Source of the DNA: Dermacentor variabilis
Taxonomy: Eukaryota > Arthropoda > Arachnida > Ixodida > Ixodidae
DNA: 64,000 bases
Assembly: GCF_050947875.1 (NCBI RefSeq)
Contig: NC_134572.1
Location: forward strand, 127,217,605-127,281,604
Direction: 5' to 3'
Every line of letters starts with the position of its first letter. The first letter of the stretch is position 1. The position numbers were made by a program, and so were the translations under genes. The notes under the pieces were generated by a model, which searched no databases, was not told the origin of the DNA, and saw nothing but the letters and a program-made list of their open reading frames with translations. Of this stretch, positions 12,120-22,205 are shown piece by piece.

Positions 12120-12515
12120 ATGGAATGCGAAGAGAGTGATACTACCAATACAGAAGTACAGAACGGGAGTTGGTTGAAAAGGAGCGAAGGAAATGAAAGG
12201 TGGCTGAAAGCTCAACGAGTGTCCGAGGAAACCGAACAACGAGAAGAACGTCTCACTAAACGATGCAGCAAAGCCGAGTCTGAAACGCCAGGATTACCAC
12301 GGGCACGTCTCGCTAAACAGCGTGAAAAGGAAGCTAAACAGCGACGTTCGGCCGTGTCAGCTGAGAGTAGCCAAGATGATCAAAGTTCGGGAATTGTGAG
12401 CAGTTGTGAAGGAAGAATGAAAACGCCAGAGTCAAACGAGCTAGTGAAAGACACCAGCAACAAGAGGAGCGTCTCCCTAAATGACGACCACAAGATGCTA
12501 AAAAGCGGCTTCTAG
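12120..12515 (+). pseudogene. Lys/Arg/Glu-rich ORF, Helitron-N-terminus-like, decayed (copy 1)
   Basis: I start it at ATG 12120, just after the TATA box; the longer frame from 12114 begins with TTG. It is highly charged with imperfect repeats around ERLTKRCSKAESETPGL and ARLAKQREKEAKQ, resembling the 19-23-residue basic repeats (STPR-like) at the N-terminus of tick Helitron-type proteins. From about 12440 the likely original frame is another one: it has a TGA at 12482-12484, then reads DAKKRLLAASASSHQ to THFVKNPFGFPCEV and stops at 12683-12685. That last motif resembles the segment before the Cys-rich domain of such proteins. No helicase or Rep domain follows. Confidence 0.55.
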
Positions 12516-12685
12516 CCGCCAGTGCCAGCAGCCATCAGAGTGACGGCACAACGACGGAAGAAGAGGTAAAGGCTCGCCGTTACGCAGACTACGTGTTGAA
12601 ACTTCGTGAAAGTGCAAGTGCGACCAGAACCTTCACGACGCACTTTGTGAAAAATCCCTTTGGCTTCCCATGTGAAGTGTTATAA
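12485..12685 (+). pseudogene. Downstream frame of the same decayed ORF (copy 1)
   Basis: In this frame the sequence encodes DAKKRLLAASASSHQSDG, an acidic TTTEEE stretch, ARRYADYVLKLRES and THFVKNPFGFPCEV, ending at TAA 12683-12685 where the 24-bp minisatellite starts. In complete relatives, as I recall them, a Cys-containing segment (…CDRLWF) would follow. The ORF has thus been truncated by, or fused to, the minisatellite. Confidence 0.5.
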
Positions 12686-12872
12686 ACCATAACCATGTGA
12701 TAAAGCATAACCATGAGCTAAATCCTAACCATATCTATGAGTTAAACCATGAGCTTACCCATAAGTTAAACCGTAAGGATATCCATAGGCTAAATCATAA
12801 AGCATAACCATCAGCTAAACCGTAAGCATAACCATAGGCTAAATCATAAAGCATAACCATATGCTTCACCGA
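12684..12872 (+). repeat. 24-25-bp minisatellite (copy 1)
   Basis: About seven imperfect units of 24-25 bp, each ending in CTAAA or TTAAA, for example CCGTAAGCATAACCATAGGC followed by TAAA. It is followed by a conserved segment (CTTCACCGAACCTTTTCGC) and AGGCTTAACCTTAGCTAAG. It forms the 3' part of the A-unit cassette and is absent from B units. Confidence 0.85.
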
Positions 12873-13469
12873 ACCTTTTCGCTGCGAGATATTCAGGCTT
12901 AACCTTAGCTAAGTCCCAACCAATTTTTGCGACCGATTTGACGTTTGTGATTCGCCCGAGATACAGTAATAAGATTTCCTATTCTATTCTCCTAGGGAAC
13001 ACGACTGCTTTAAAAGTGGAGACCTTTGGCGCAGTGAGAGGTGTGCATCCATTTGCTGGTATGAGCTGAGACGGTTAATGACTGTGGTATCTAGAGGCAG
13101 CTTAAAAGATGTCAAATCAACCTTTTTCGTTCATTCCTACTACCGGACGTATTCATCAGCGTGCTCGGTGAATTCCTGTCCTAGATGCCTCCTCTAGCCG
13201 CTACAATGTGCTTAGGTGATTATCAATAATTATGAAAACTGACCTCGAATCGAGGCACATATTCACTATCTATACAGACCGCAGTTTAAAGAATACGAAG
13301 AAAGTACAAAGACTGCACAGAAAATTGAAAAGTCTACAATTGCCTGAAGAGCTATACACAAAAGGGAACTAGAATTGCGGAAAATCCAGAGCAGCTATGG
13401 AGGCCTTTAAGAATATCCATATTAGCAGTGGCAATAAGCATGGCTCCATTGATACGGTCGTATGTCTGT

Positions 13470-13680
13470 GCGCCAAGTATTCAGCATATTCGTGCTCTTC
13501 GTTTAGTTACAATCTCCGGCAGTTATGCCTATATAACGGACCTGTTCGTATCTGGGTTATTAAAACATAGCTATATCTATTAGCCAAGTGTTGAGCATAT
13601 TCGCGCTCTTCATTTATTTACATTCTCCGGCAGTTATGCCTATATAACGGACGTGTTCGTATCTGTGTTAAATGATACTT
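13470..13680 (+). repeat. 108-bp tandem dimer (copy 1)
   Basis: Two copies of a 108-bp unit, aligned on CAAGTATTCAGCATATTCG (13475) and CAAGTGTTGAGCATATTCG (13583), each including CTCCGGCAGTTATGCCTATA. B units have one related copy (near 25450-25510). Confidence 0.85.
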
Positions 13681-13985
13681 TATTTTTGTGAAAGAGCCAA
13701 TCTACCGTCGGTGGCTCTGCCGAGCGCATCGTTGTGCGTTGACAGCAGCGATTGCGGCAGAGATAGCAACGGTAAACTTCGCCATCAATGTCAATGCTTC
13801 GCCTTTCGGGCAATACTGCTAACTTGAATTTTGTCGCGCGATAGTGCAGGTAGTTAACTCGCAGCATAGTTCACAGTAGTTTTCTCCAAAAACAATGAAC
13901 AAGTTCGCGCGCTCATTTGAGGTGACTTCACAAGGGTTTGATATCCTGTCAGAAAAACGATCTGCGTCTGTTGTCGACCAGAAAC

Positions 13986-15867
13986 GATACTTTTAGGCCG
14001 ACGCTCGCGACTGGTCTCTCGTGCAATGTGGGGCAGAATGAAGAAATTAAACAGTCAAGTGCGGCCTCCTAATCGCGAAGCAAAACTTGTGCCTCACGAG
14101 CCTTTAATTGTCTTTCAATGAGCAATATGGGCGGTCATGAGTCTTGTAGTCAATGATGGATTCGGATGATTGGAATTGCGCATGATAAAACAGGTCGTCT
14201 GCTTCAATCCTTGCTACATCTGCTAAGCGGGTGTAATAGAGTCCTGTAAGCGCGTATACCCGTCCGTTGTGCATGACTGGTCAAATGTCGAGCAGTCACA
14301 TTTAATCTCCCTTTATGCATCGAGTGGTACTGATTCGCGTGAGAAGTGGATACAAATATGGCAACGGCTGGGGTGGCTTTGATTGATGGCTTTGCTCGTC
14401 GAAGTGCCGGGCTTAACTTCAGTACGCAGATGAAGCATTTATGATGTGCACTCTTCCATAGCTGACAGCCATGCATAGTCTTTCTTAGAAATACGATTAA
14501 TGTCATAAAGGCCGCTACATTGAATGAATGAACAGTGATATTTGTTTCCATCTATCTTGATTTCCATATTGAGTTCAGAGGTTGGCGCGAAGACAGAATT
14601 GCGGCTTCTCAAGCCATCATGAAATTAAATAACCCATCGTGATATCTTATATATGTTGCTCATAAAACTATTTTGTTCGCTCAAAACATGTCACCGCCAT
14701 CTCCAATGGCCGTGGCATCTCCAGCGCACACTTGAAAGTGTGCTACGAGGATTGCGGAAGCCTGCTGGTATACTGTAATTCACTTATATGCACTGAAAGA
14801 CATTGATCCATAGTTTACATCCTTTCCACACCATAGGCAGTACACGCGGAACTGACAAAAGTGTCAATCATCGCTTCACCTTGGTGGAACAGTAGACAAC
14901 GCGCTGACCTCCTTTCATTCCTTTGTATATATATTTAAAAAGGTGGGATGCCCGCACATTGGCCGTAGTGCACACCCTGTTTCAGAAACGCTGCCTACCA
15001 TGTCTGCTAGTCTTTGAAGAAAAACGTCGAAATCGTGCATTCCTCTCTTGTAGTCACGTATGCAACCCCTCCCCTCCCCTGTGCTATTCGGAGCAGCTTA
15101 CACATTTCTGCACACAGCTTCGCCCTTTGTGCCATCCCTACTGGGATGTATCGTGCGCAGCACGTTGTTAAGCGCATAGATCCTTGACACACATGTTACA
15201 GCCGGAAAACAGGAGACATTACAAGGCAGATAGGGCTACGCGAAACATAATTATTCAAAGGAATTGACAAGTGCGATCAGTGACTTTATTTATATTTATA
15301 GCACAGCAGAATTCATAATTCTGCCATAAGAAATCATTGTCTTCCCGATTACATAAATTTACGAATACGCTTTCAACCGAAGTATTACCGCTGATGTTCT
15401 CGGTGCAGAAATAAAGCCTGACGATACATAAAGCACGCCCGCGTTTGTAAAATCTCCGACAGGCACATTTAAAAAGCAAACTTAATAGATCTGTGGATCG
15501 AATTTCATTGATATTGCAATTATTGCCTCACAGGATTAACCTTCCCATGGACTGTTACTAAGTCACTCGAAAAGCTTTCCATATGAGCACTTAAATTGTG
15601 TTACCTATTGTCGGCGCACTAACTCATCAGTACAGTTACCCACGCTCACAGATACTCGTTTCAAATGGATGAATGTGAATGTGAGTGAGTGCAAACAGCG
15701 AAAGAGTTAATGGCGAGAGTGTGCCGGAGCGACGGTTCGCATACACTGCCGACCTTTGCGCAAACTTGCAAGGGTCGACTGTTTTGCCTTCCGCTAAAAC
15801 ATCGTCATTCTAAAGCATAAAGTAGTGCAATGGACAGCGGCAGATAACATCGTCAGCTGAAGCGGCC
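13986..15867. other. A-unit tail without recognisable gene
   Basis: Shared with 35810-37750 (inverted) and 59900-61766 (direct). Besides the 42-codon frame at 14439-14567, only short disrupted frames are present. Confidence 0.55.
14439..14567 (-). other. Conserved 42-codon open frame of unknown meaning
   Basis: ATG at 14565-14567, stop at 14439-14441, reading MEIKIDGNKYHCSFIQCSGL then YDINRISKKDYAWLSAMEEC. The mirror at 37106-37234 differs at few residues (H to D, A to T) and has at least two silent changes. The copy at 60388-60516 has lost the ATG (GTG). It resembles no family I recognise. It may be an exon-like scrap or chance; confidence that it is translated is low. Confidence 0.2.
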
Positions 15868-16319
15868 ATTGCAATGAGCCCCTTACAGCTTACGCTTAAA
15901 TAAGTCCCCGTTTCGTTGTGAAGGAAAAACATTCTTAGCGATAGCAAGTAGGGAAAACTACACGAAGTAAGGTTTGTAGTTTTCATGACAAGAATTTTCA
16001 GTAAATATGGTGTCACGCCAGCGCAGTCTAACACCACATTATCTAACTGGACGATCGTGATCGATCACCGTTAAAATGCTGCAGCAGTGATGAGCGTATG
16101 GACCTGGGCGGGAAGCAAACGCTTCGCGCTTGCTCACGATTGAGCGCGTGCGCGCACCTTCTCGTTGCGCAATCTCCAGCAAGAGGTGTTCTGAAAGACA
16201 ATGCCCATAAAGCCGCCAGCCATCTTGGCTCGCCCCCACACTCTCTATCCGCTGCACGGTATTTCGAAGAATCGGGGCATAGCCTGAGCATGGAGATTCT
16301 GCACGCTCTCCTCTTCTTA

Positions 16320-18400
16320 ATGCATGCATGACTGCGTAACATCTAACATTGGGTTTAGGGGAAGACGGCGCGCATCGAGCCAGCATACTTTTCGATGGAC
16401 TCTCGCCCGCTTGCACTCGCTCCCACGTGATACGGGACGCGGAGCCCGATTAGTGCTTATCCCACTTGTGCCTCAGACTGGACATCACGGCGATAGGGAC
16501 TGTGAAAATTCGCCGGGTGTGTCAATAGAACTAAGATTGCAATAAAAGTAAAGTTAAGGATGAAAAACTAACAAATGTGTAATGTGGGCTCGTCATGTGC
16601 GCCAACAGAGCAGGAGGGGCGATGAAATTTTCATAAGATCACATGGCTGATACTTGGTGCGCACACAGATGGAAGGCGCATATTGGTCCAGAATATTTAC
16701 AGGTACAGTGTTGTCGCATAGATATATTTAACGGATTTATTTTCTTAAACCAACAGAGTAGCTACAAGGTGCGACAACGATGACGGCTCCTGCACAAGGT
16801 AGTAGTTGCAGTACGCCCGGGGTTCAGCAATCTGATACTGATCATTTGTCCAGTCTGTTCCCTATCTTCCTTTCGACCAATTCTGCCGTATCAACACTAG
16901 TCCGGTTACTAATGGAGGTCAACCTAGTCATTTCAACTCGAGATACAGGCGATACACCTCCTGTCATATTTTTGTTGACTCACACCGTGAAATTTTGAGA
17001 CAAACCTAGCAAATGTAGATACTTTTCATGCACTGTGCCAGGGTGTTCTAACACCAACAACGTGCATTTATTAAATATCTGGCTTATGTCTGTTAGTTTT
17101 TGAATAATTTATTTTCTTTTTCTGCACCTGATATGGAGCATGATAAATAAGTGCATTTATTATGACAATTCCGCTTGGTGTGCGACCCTGATTTGTAGTA
17201 TTAATGAATTAATGATTGGATAAATGAATGAATGAATGAATGAATGAATGAATGAATGAATGAATGAATGAATGAATAAATGAATGAATGAATGAATGAA
17301 TGAATGAATGAATGAATGAATGAATGTAACGGGCTGGAACGTAGTGCAACTCCCTCGACGCTTTATCACTTAATGTTATTCTACTTGCATTTACAGACAC
17401 GAGGCTTAAACAAGGCTGTGTTGTAGCTCAGTTTCATATTTTAAATGGTTGTATTTTTGGCACTCGAGTCACATAGGTTGTCGTGCTACCACCAACCACA
17501 AGAATGTAATGCCATTCGGTGACATAGAAAAGAATATCAAGGTCGCTGTTGACCACACCTCCCTGACGTTGCAGTGTGGTATATTGTTGATTTCTTGTTG
17601 CGGCAGTTCACCATTGTGAAGAATTGACGCAATTTTCGGCAGATACTGAACACGTTTTAGAAGTGCATGTATTATTATACGTTCCATGGTCGTTATATTA
17701 TCGTAACTTCAACGTTAGTTCACGGCAGACTGTCAACTTAGTGCTGACCTTGAAGTTATAATTGCAGCTTCCAGTTATAAAAAGCGTATAAAATCTTCAC
17801 CTAGAAGACAATGCATTTGTTTGTACTTTCCATAAGTACCAGTCCTGAATAATTAGGCTTTGGTGTTTTACACTTTGGTCCGAGTAACCATGTGCCCACA
17901 CTTAGAAGAAAGGTAAATATCAAACGAAGATGCACAAGAAGAGAAGCAATAAAGTTATGTGAACGTTCCATGGTGTTGCGTCTAGTACAAGTTGGCGTTT
18001 TGTTGTATACGTTGTATACAGTATTTTTTCTAAATTAGTTTAAGGAGTTATACAAGGAATATTGCCCCGTTAATCAATGAAAAACGCTCACACAATTTTC
18101 GGAACAGCTTAATGAAATATACCTTGCATAAAGGAATTGACAAAACGAGCCATTTATTCCAGTAGTTTTTGAAGCTGGGACATCTGGAACTAATGGCCGC
18201 CAATAAAAATCTAAGAAAAACTAAATCTGGAAGAATACAGGTGGTTCTGGGCCAAAGGAAATAAAATTTAAACTTTAAAAGCGTGCATTCCAAGTTATTT
18301 GCGCTCTGTGTAAATGTCTCTACACTGTGATTTCACATTGCACAAAATATCAAAAAAATACATGTTAAAGATACTGAAGTGATAACTTTAAAAGCAGCGC
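16320..18400. other. B-specific segment without gene
   Basis: After the A/B common part ends near 16320, this segment has no counterpart in A units. It contains the (GAAT)n array and AT-rich DNA. It is mirrored at 33313-35350 and partly repeated at 63120-64000. No coding sequence is supported. Confidence 0.55.
17222..17327 (+). repeat. (GAAT)n microsatellite, left arm
   Basis: About 26 tandem GAAT units with one interruption (AATAAATG near 17277). The mirrored array in the right arm is shorter. Frames reading through it give a meaningless HSFI repeat. Confidence 0.97.
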
Positions 18401-18475
18401 CATCAAACTGTACAAGAAAGTGAGACGCACACAAACACAGAGCGTTTGTGTGTGTCTCACTTGTACAGTTTGATC
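18401..18475. repeat. Short hairpin-forming inverted repeat (left arm)
   Basis: CATCAAACTGTACAAG ... GAGACGCACACAAAC is followed by a 7-base loop and GTTTGTGTGTGTCTCACTTG then TACAGTTTGATC. The stem is about 32 bp with a small bulge. It would extrude as a cruciform or form a hairpin RNA if transcribed. No further role is visible. Confidence 0.85.
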
Positions 18476-18699
18476 GTGCTGTTCCTAAATTTTGAAGTCT
18501 GTGCGCAGCCGCCATCTCTGTGTAGAGGCGTGCGTTTCGACAACTTGAGCTCAGAGCGGCCAGATTATCTTCCCACATGCGCATCAGTGCTTTAGTTGTC
18601 GCGTCAGGCCAGATGACGTGATTTTGGAAGATATATGGGAGGGTCAGCGCTGCACTGGGGAGTGTAGTACCGTCCGACATTTTCCCTTTTTCCGAAACG

Positions 18700-18852
18700 T
18701 CGGTTACACTAAACCGAGGTGGCCAAGCTCTGTTGGCGGTCAACCGTGGTTAGCGGCCTAACCGCAGTTTCGCCTGCTGTGTAACCGCGCTAACCGCGTT
18801 TAGCGATAACCGCGGTTACATTAACCGCATTTAAGGTCGCCCGTGTAACAGG
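18700..18852. repeat. Cluster of AACCGCGGTTA-type palindromes (left arm)
   Basis: Several overlapping AACCGC/GCGGTT motifs in both orientations (AACCGTGGTTAGCGG, AACCGCGTTTAGCG, AACCGCGGTTACATTAACCG), ending at GTGTAACAGGGGTATTA. The cluster adjoins the LINE remnant at 18907. It could be a decayed MITE end; no partner terminus was found. Confidence 0.6.
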
Positions 18853-18906
18853 GGTATTAATTTACTGAAAAGCTTCAGTGCATGAGGAATAAGAAAAAAA
18901 AAACGC

Positions 18907-20509
18907 GTGTATATTATTGCTAGGCGAGGTCGCACATCAGCGGCGCGGCAGAACTACGAAACATATCTTAATTCGTCGTGTTCTGGCATAGACGAAGCTA
19001 AAGATAGATATGTTTGTCATAAAGTTCCTGAGTTACTTAAGAACAGTCTGGCGAAGTTTTGGAAAATAATAAAGCATAAAAACGAATCCAAGCTCTACAA
19101 AACAGCAGTAATATTCCTCTTCCAGACAGAGAATGTTCTTCAGCTCTTCATGAAAAAAGAGAGCGCTACGAAGACAAGGACGAAAGAACAACAACAAAAG
19201 AGCGCTCTCTTTTTTCATTAAGTATGCTCAACCAACTCGCCCACATCAAGCTTCTGCTGCTTCAGCTCTTCATTCATTCTTCAGCTCTCTAGTTATAGAG
19301 GAGGGCATTTCAGACACAGCCTGCGTTTCAGAATTAAACTACTGATGTATGTAGACTATTGTAGTCACTTGGATGGGCCATTTTTTCTCTAATAAATAAC
19401 TCCAAGGTATCTTCTTCATGTGGCGTAGGTGGTATATGCCCAAAGATTTTTAAGATACCGTTGCAATATCAACCAAGATTCTCCTTCACATGTGCAGACA
19501 GTCAGCCACTGGCCACCTTGCCACAGATTGGAATATAGTGAAAGTTATACCGGTATTTAAAACCGGAAATAGAAACTTCCCTGTAACACTTCCTGCAAGT
19601 TGCTAGAAAATATTATTGCCTCACAGATTTACAGACATCTTGTGACTAAGAAATTCCTTTTTCGTAATCAGCATGGTTTTATCAAGGGGCTCTCGTGCGA
19701 AACACAGTTACTTACAACATATCTAAAAAGTTATTGGAAAGCAACTTACAAATTTCTAACTTCTTGACTTTTCAAAGGCATTCAACCGTGTCGCGCATTG
19801 TCGCCCAATATTAAAGTTCTCCAAACACAAATTGGTCTGTCCTACCTTTACATGGCTCCGTAACTTTCTGTCTAATAGTATGCAGTTTACTGTTGCAAAT
19901 AACTACTCTTACTCAGTAACAAACGCTTCTTCTAATGTACCGTAGGGTTGCGTCCTCGGGCCCTTGCGTTTTCTAATTTTCATTGTCGACCTAGTATACA
20001 ATGTGTCCTCCACTATAAGAGCATTCGCCGACGACTGCATAATTTATCGCCAAATTAAAAGGTCAGATGATCACCGTGTTCTTCAGCGAGACTTTGTAGC
20101 AATAATCAGCTGGGGTAATAAAGGGGTAATGATTTTAAGTATGGAAAATGTAAAGTAATTTCGTTTGCCCGGAAGTCGACAACCTCACTGTAGTCTTACC
20201 ATATAAATAATTACGCTGTTGCAATGGCTACACAATATGAGTATCTAGGAGTTGAATTCACATTGAATCTTTCTTGGTAAGAACACATCACGGCCATTAT
20301 AGCTAACGCCTCCTAATCTTCGCGGTATTTGCGACGCAACTTAAAAATGCTCATTCTAAGGTTCGAAACCAAGCTTATCTAACTCTCGTTAGTCCCAAGC
20401 TCGAGAACGAGTCTCCCACTTGGTCCCCTCACCAGAAATAGTTAATTGAAGCGCTAGAAGGGACTCAGAACAGGGAAAGCCGCTTCATCGTCAATGATTG
20501 CAGCCGCCA
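18907..20509 (+). pseudogene. CR1/L2-like LINE reverse transcriptase remnant (left arm)
   Basis: 18907-19140 encodes the linker between endonuclease and polymerase (ELLKNSLAKFWKIIKHKNES). From about 19770 broken frames read LDFSKAFNRVAH, then GCVLGP and FADDCIIYR (FADD at 20024-20035), the polymerase motifs A, B and C of a non-LTR reverse transcriptase, with stops between. The thumb follows (SLPLGPLTRNS in a shifted frame near 20410). A separate 108-bp insertion sits at 19152-19259. The protein is interrupted at 20510 by a terminal-inverted-repeat element and resumes at 21495. Confidence 0.85.
19152..19259 (+). mobile_element. 108-bp insertion with 14-bp target duplications, left arm only
   Basis: CTTCAGCTCTTCAT occurs at 19138-19151 and again at 19260-19273. 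The right arm has one copy (32554-32567) and no insert. The insert contains an inverted pair around GAGAGCGCT / AGCGCTCTCTTTTTTC, then CAACCAACTCGCCCACATCA. The long duplication and short length suggest a severely truncated retroelement. Strings of this type are familiar as the 3' end of a tick repeat, possibly Penelope-like, but I cannot assign it. Confidence 0.85.
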
Positions 20510-21494
20510 GGGGCGCTATAACGTAAAACTATTCCAAACTTTTCTATTCCAATTCTGCTATCAGCCCTGCACGATTGGTCAAAAACATTTTTCGACCACG
20601 CCCACTTCACCTGTCTGTCACGCGACGTCAGGAAAACCGCGATACCTCCCCATCTCATATTATTTGTACGCACTAATTATGCATGATTTGACAGAAAAAA
20701 GAAAAGCAGTTATTTCTGATTAGACCCCTTTTCGCCATTAGCCCTCGGCTATTGGTAAAAAGTTTACGGGCTGCACCCAATTCACCTGCCTGTCACGCGA
20801 CGTCACAAAACCCACAAGCTCACCGCGTCAAAGTGACGTGTGCGCGATAAAGATGCATTAATATGCCGAACAAAACTGAATTTTCTTCGGAATAGCCGCA
20901 GGCTGCCCCATTCCGAAAGGAATAAAAGATGGATGCCGCTGATCGCTGAGACGCTGGCTATCGCACCTGCCGGATAGCATGGGTGTATTTGCGTATAATA
21001 AAACTTCTTGCGTGGCCGTGTAACGTTTTCGAGCCCTTTCGGCACGTTTACCACCTCATTCTGCGAACTCTTCTTTGCTGAGGGTCAGCTTTAGCGTCAT
21101 TCTTAAACTTCCGTTGCATGCCGCCGTGATTTTCGACCAGCCACCACAAGCTAAGTAAGGGAAAGCCGACCAATCTCGCACGCCGGCACCACCCTCTTCA
21201 TCCGGTTATCGATTTTCAGTGCACTGGCTCTGCCCCAGTGAATCCCTTTCCACTTGAGCGTTCTCCTCGCCTCTTGTCAGCCAATTAGATACGACAAGCT
21301 GCTCAGTTTAGGCAACGTTATTCGTTTTTCAAGAAAAAAAAAAGTGACCTCCTGAGAGTGAGGAGAGCGTTTGATTTGTCTGTTCAGACAACCCTGCGGG
21401 TGACCGCCCGCTGCTTGCATCGGTGATTACGCAAATTTGACGTCAGTACATTGGAATAGAAACATATTGGTATAGTTTTACGTTATAGGGCCCC
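20510..21494. mobile_element. 985-bp terminal-inverted-repeat element (left arm)
   Basis: The ends are near-perfect inverted repeats: left GGGGCGCTATAACGTAAAAC, and right the complement of GGGGCCCTATAACGTAAAAC, extending through CTATTCCAA-type sequence. The A-unit paralogue near 8300-8340 lacks the element, showing an insertion into the LINE. A short CAG flanks both ends but overlaps the terminal GGGG/CCCC, so the target duplication is ambiguous. Inside, 20574-20630 and 20752-20808 are two related copies sharing CTGTCACGCGACGTCA. The minus-strand frame at 20803-21054 matches no family I recognise. It is probably a non-autonomous DNA transposon. Confidence 0.85.
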
Positions 21495-22205
21495 AGTACA
21501 GTGTAACGCAAACAGAACTTAAACTTTCATTACAATGGCTGAACACTCACCGAGACATTGCCCTTTTAACACTGTTTCACAAATTTACTCACTCCATTCC
21601 AACACCAGCACGCTCCAAACGACCCTATTCTACGTCACATAGGATGCGTAATTATTCCAGCTATGCCCGCATTTACGGTTCTACGTATGCATTCTATTAC
21701 TCGGCTCTTCCTTGTGCTGTGAGATTTTGGTATTCCCTCACGGATTGCATAGCATGCGTGACCGACTACAATTCTTTCCCTGACGCCTTGATCGAATATA
21801 TGACTAAAAAATGTGAGCTTTTACGGTTTTCGCACCATGCTGTCTTGTAATTGCACTGTGTTTCACACCCTATTATGGTGTTAGTACCGTTATGTCGCTA
21901 TGTTTACGGTTCTGTCGGAATGTCGCCTTAGCGATTTTTTTAATATTTATATTCTTTGACAAACTGGTCTTGTTGTTTAACCGCTGCTCTTGTTAATTAC
22001 ACGACTGGATTGAAAATACTCTGTGTGATTCATTCCTTGGTAATATATTATGTCCTTTACTAGTGAATTGCGAAATGAGTAATTAATTTTATCCTTGGTT
22101 GTAGTTACGGTTATAGTTACGGTTATAGTATTTTCTGTCTACTGCCCCCCTTCCTGAATGCCACAATTTCAGGCCGGTAAGGTATTTAAATAAATAATTA
22201 CAAAA
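21495..22205 (+). pseudogene. CR1/L2-like LINE, C-terminus and 3' end (left arm)
   Basis: After the inserted element the LINE resumes: 21644-21850 reads NYSSYARIYGSTYAFYYSAL then AVRFWYSLTDC, the conserved C-terminal block shared with 8434-8660. The 3' untranslated region ends in an AAATAAATAATTA tail near 22186-22205. A palindromic-looking stretch of GTTACGGTTATA repeats lies at 22100-22130. Confidence 0.75.

Larger units (their letters stand above)
8140..13985 (+). repeat. Block paralogous to 20330-25834 (unit A version)
   Basis: The same order of landmarks is found 12 kb downstream in unit B: LINE C-terminus (8434-8660 with 21630-21850), a segment with frames at 9789-10150 and 22771-22980, a segment at 10380-11700 with 23340-24660, then 12933-13975 with 24845-25850. 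Divergence is clearly higher than between palindrome arms (roughly 80-85% by eye), so this duplication is older. The A version differs by carrying the promoter/ORF/minisatellite cassette and a 108-bp dimer, and by lacking the 985-bp element of unit B. Confidence 0.85.
1..17209 (+). repeat. Large direct repeat, copy 1 (unit A plus start of unit B)
   Basis: The sequence from the first base to about 17209 matches 44002-64000 in the same orientation. Anchors include 80-313 with 44081-44314, 9789-10172 with 55773-56156, and 12120-12515 with 58079 onward. The offset grows from about 44.0 to 46.8 kb because the second copy carries extra insertions and this copy has deletions. Similarity looks high (mid-90s per cent by eye). 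The block holds only transposon remnants, a decayed ORF cassette and satellites. Its true left end lies outside the window. It is a segmental or tandem duplication, not one transposon: no common terminal repeat or target duplication bounds the whole block. Confidence 0.9.

Noticed and set aside
12684..12872. CRISPR-like array of short repeats
   Set aside because: The units are contiguous 24-25-bp minisatellite copies without spacers, in a eukaryotic genome.
17160..17400. Long frame with a repeated HSFI peptide
   Set aside because: It is the translation of the (GAAT)n microsatellite in any frame; the flanks show no coding signal.
20803..21054. Conserved 83-residue minus-strand frame inside the terminal-inverted-repeat element
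   Set aside because: The identical translation in both arms reflects near-identical DNA, not selection; there is no recognised domain and no independent copy to compare.
22095..22135. Telomere-like GTTACGGTTATA repeats
   Set aside because: Only two or three imperfect units, not the arthropod TTAGG repeat, and located within a LINE 3' region.
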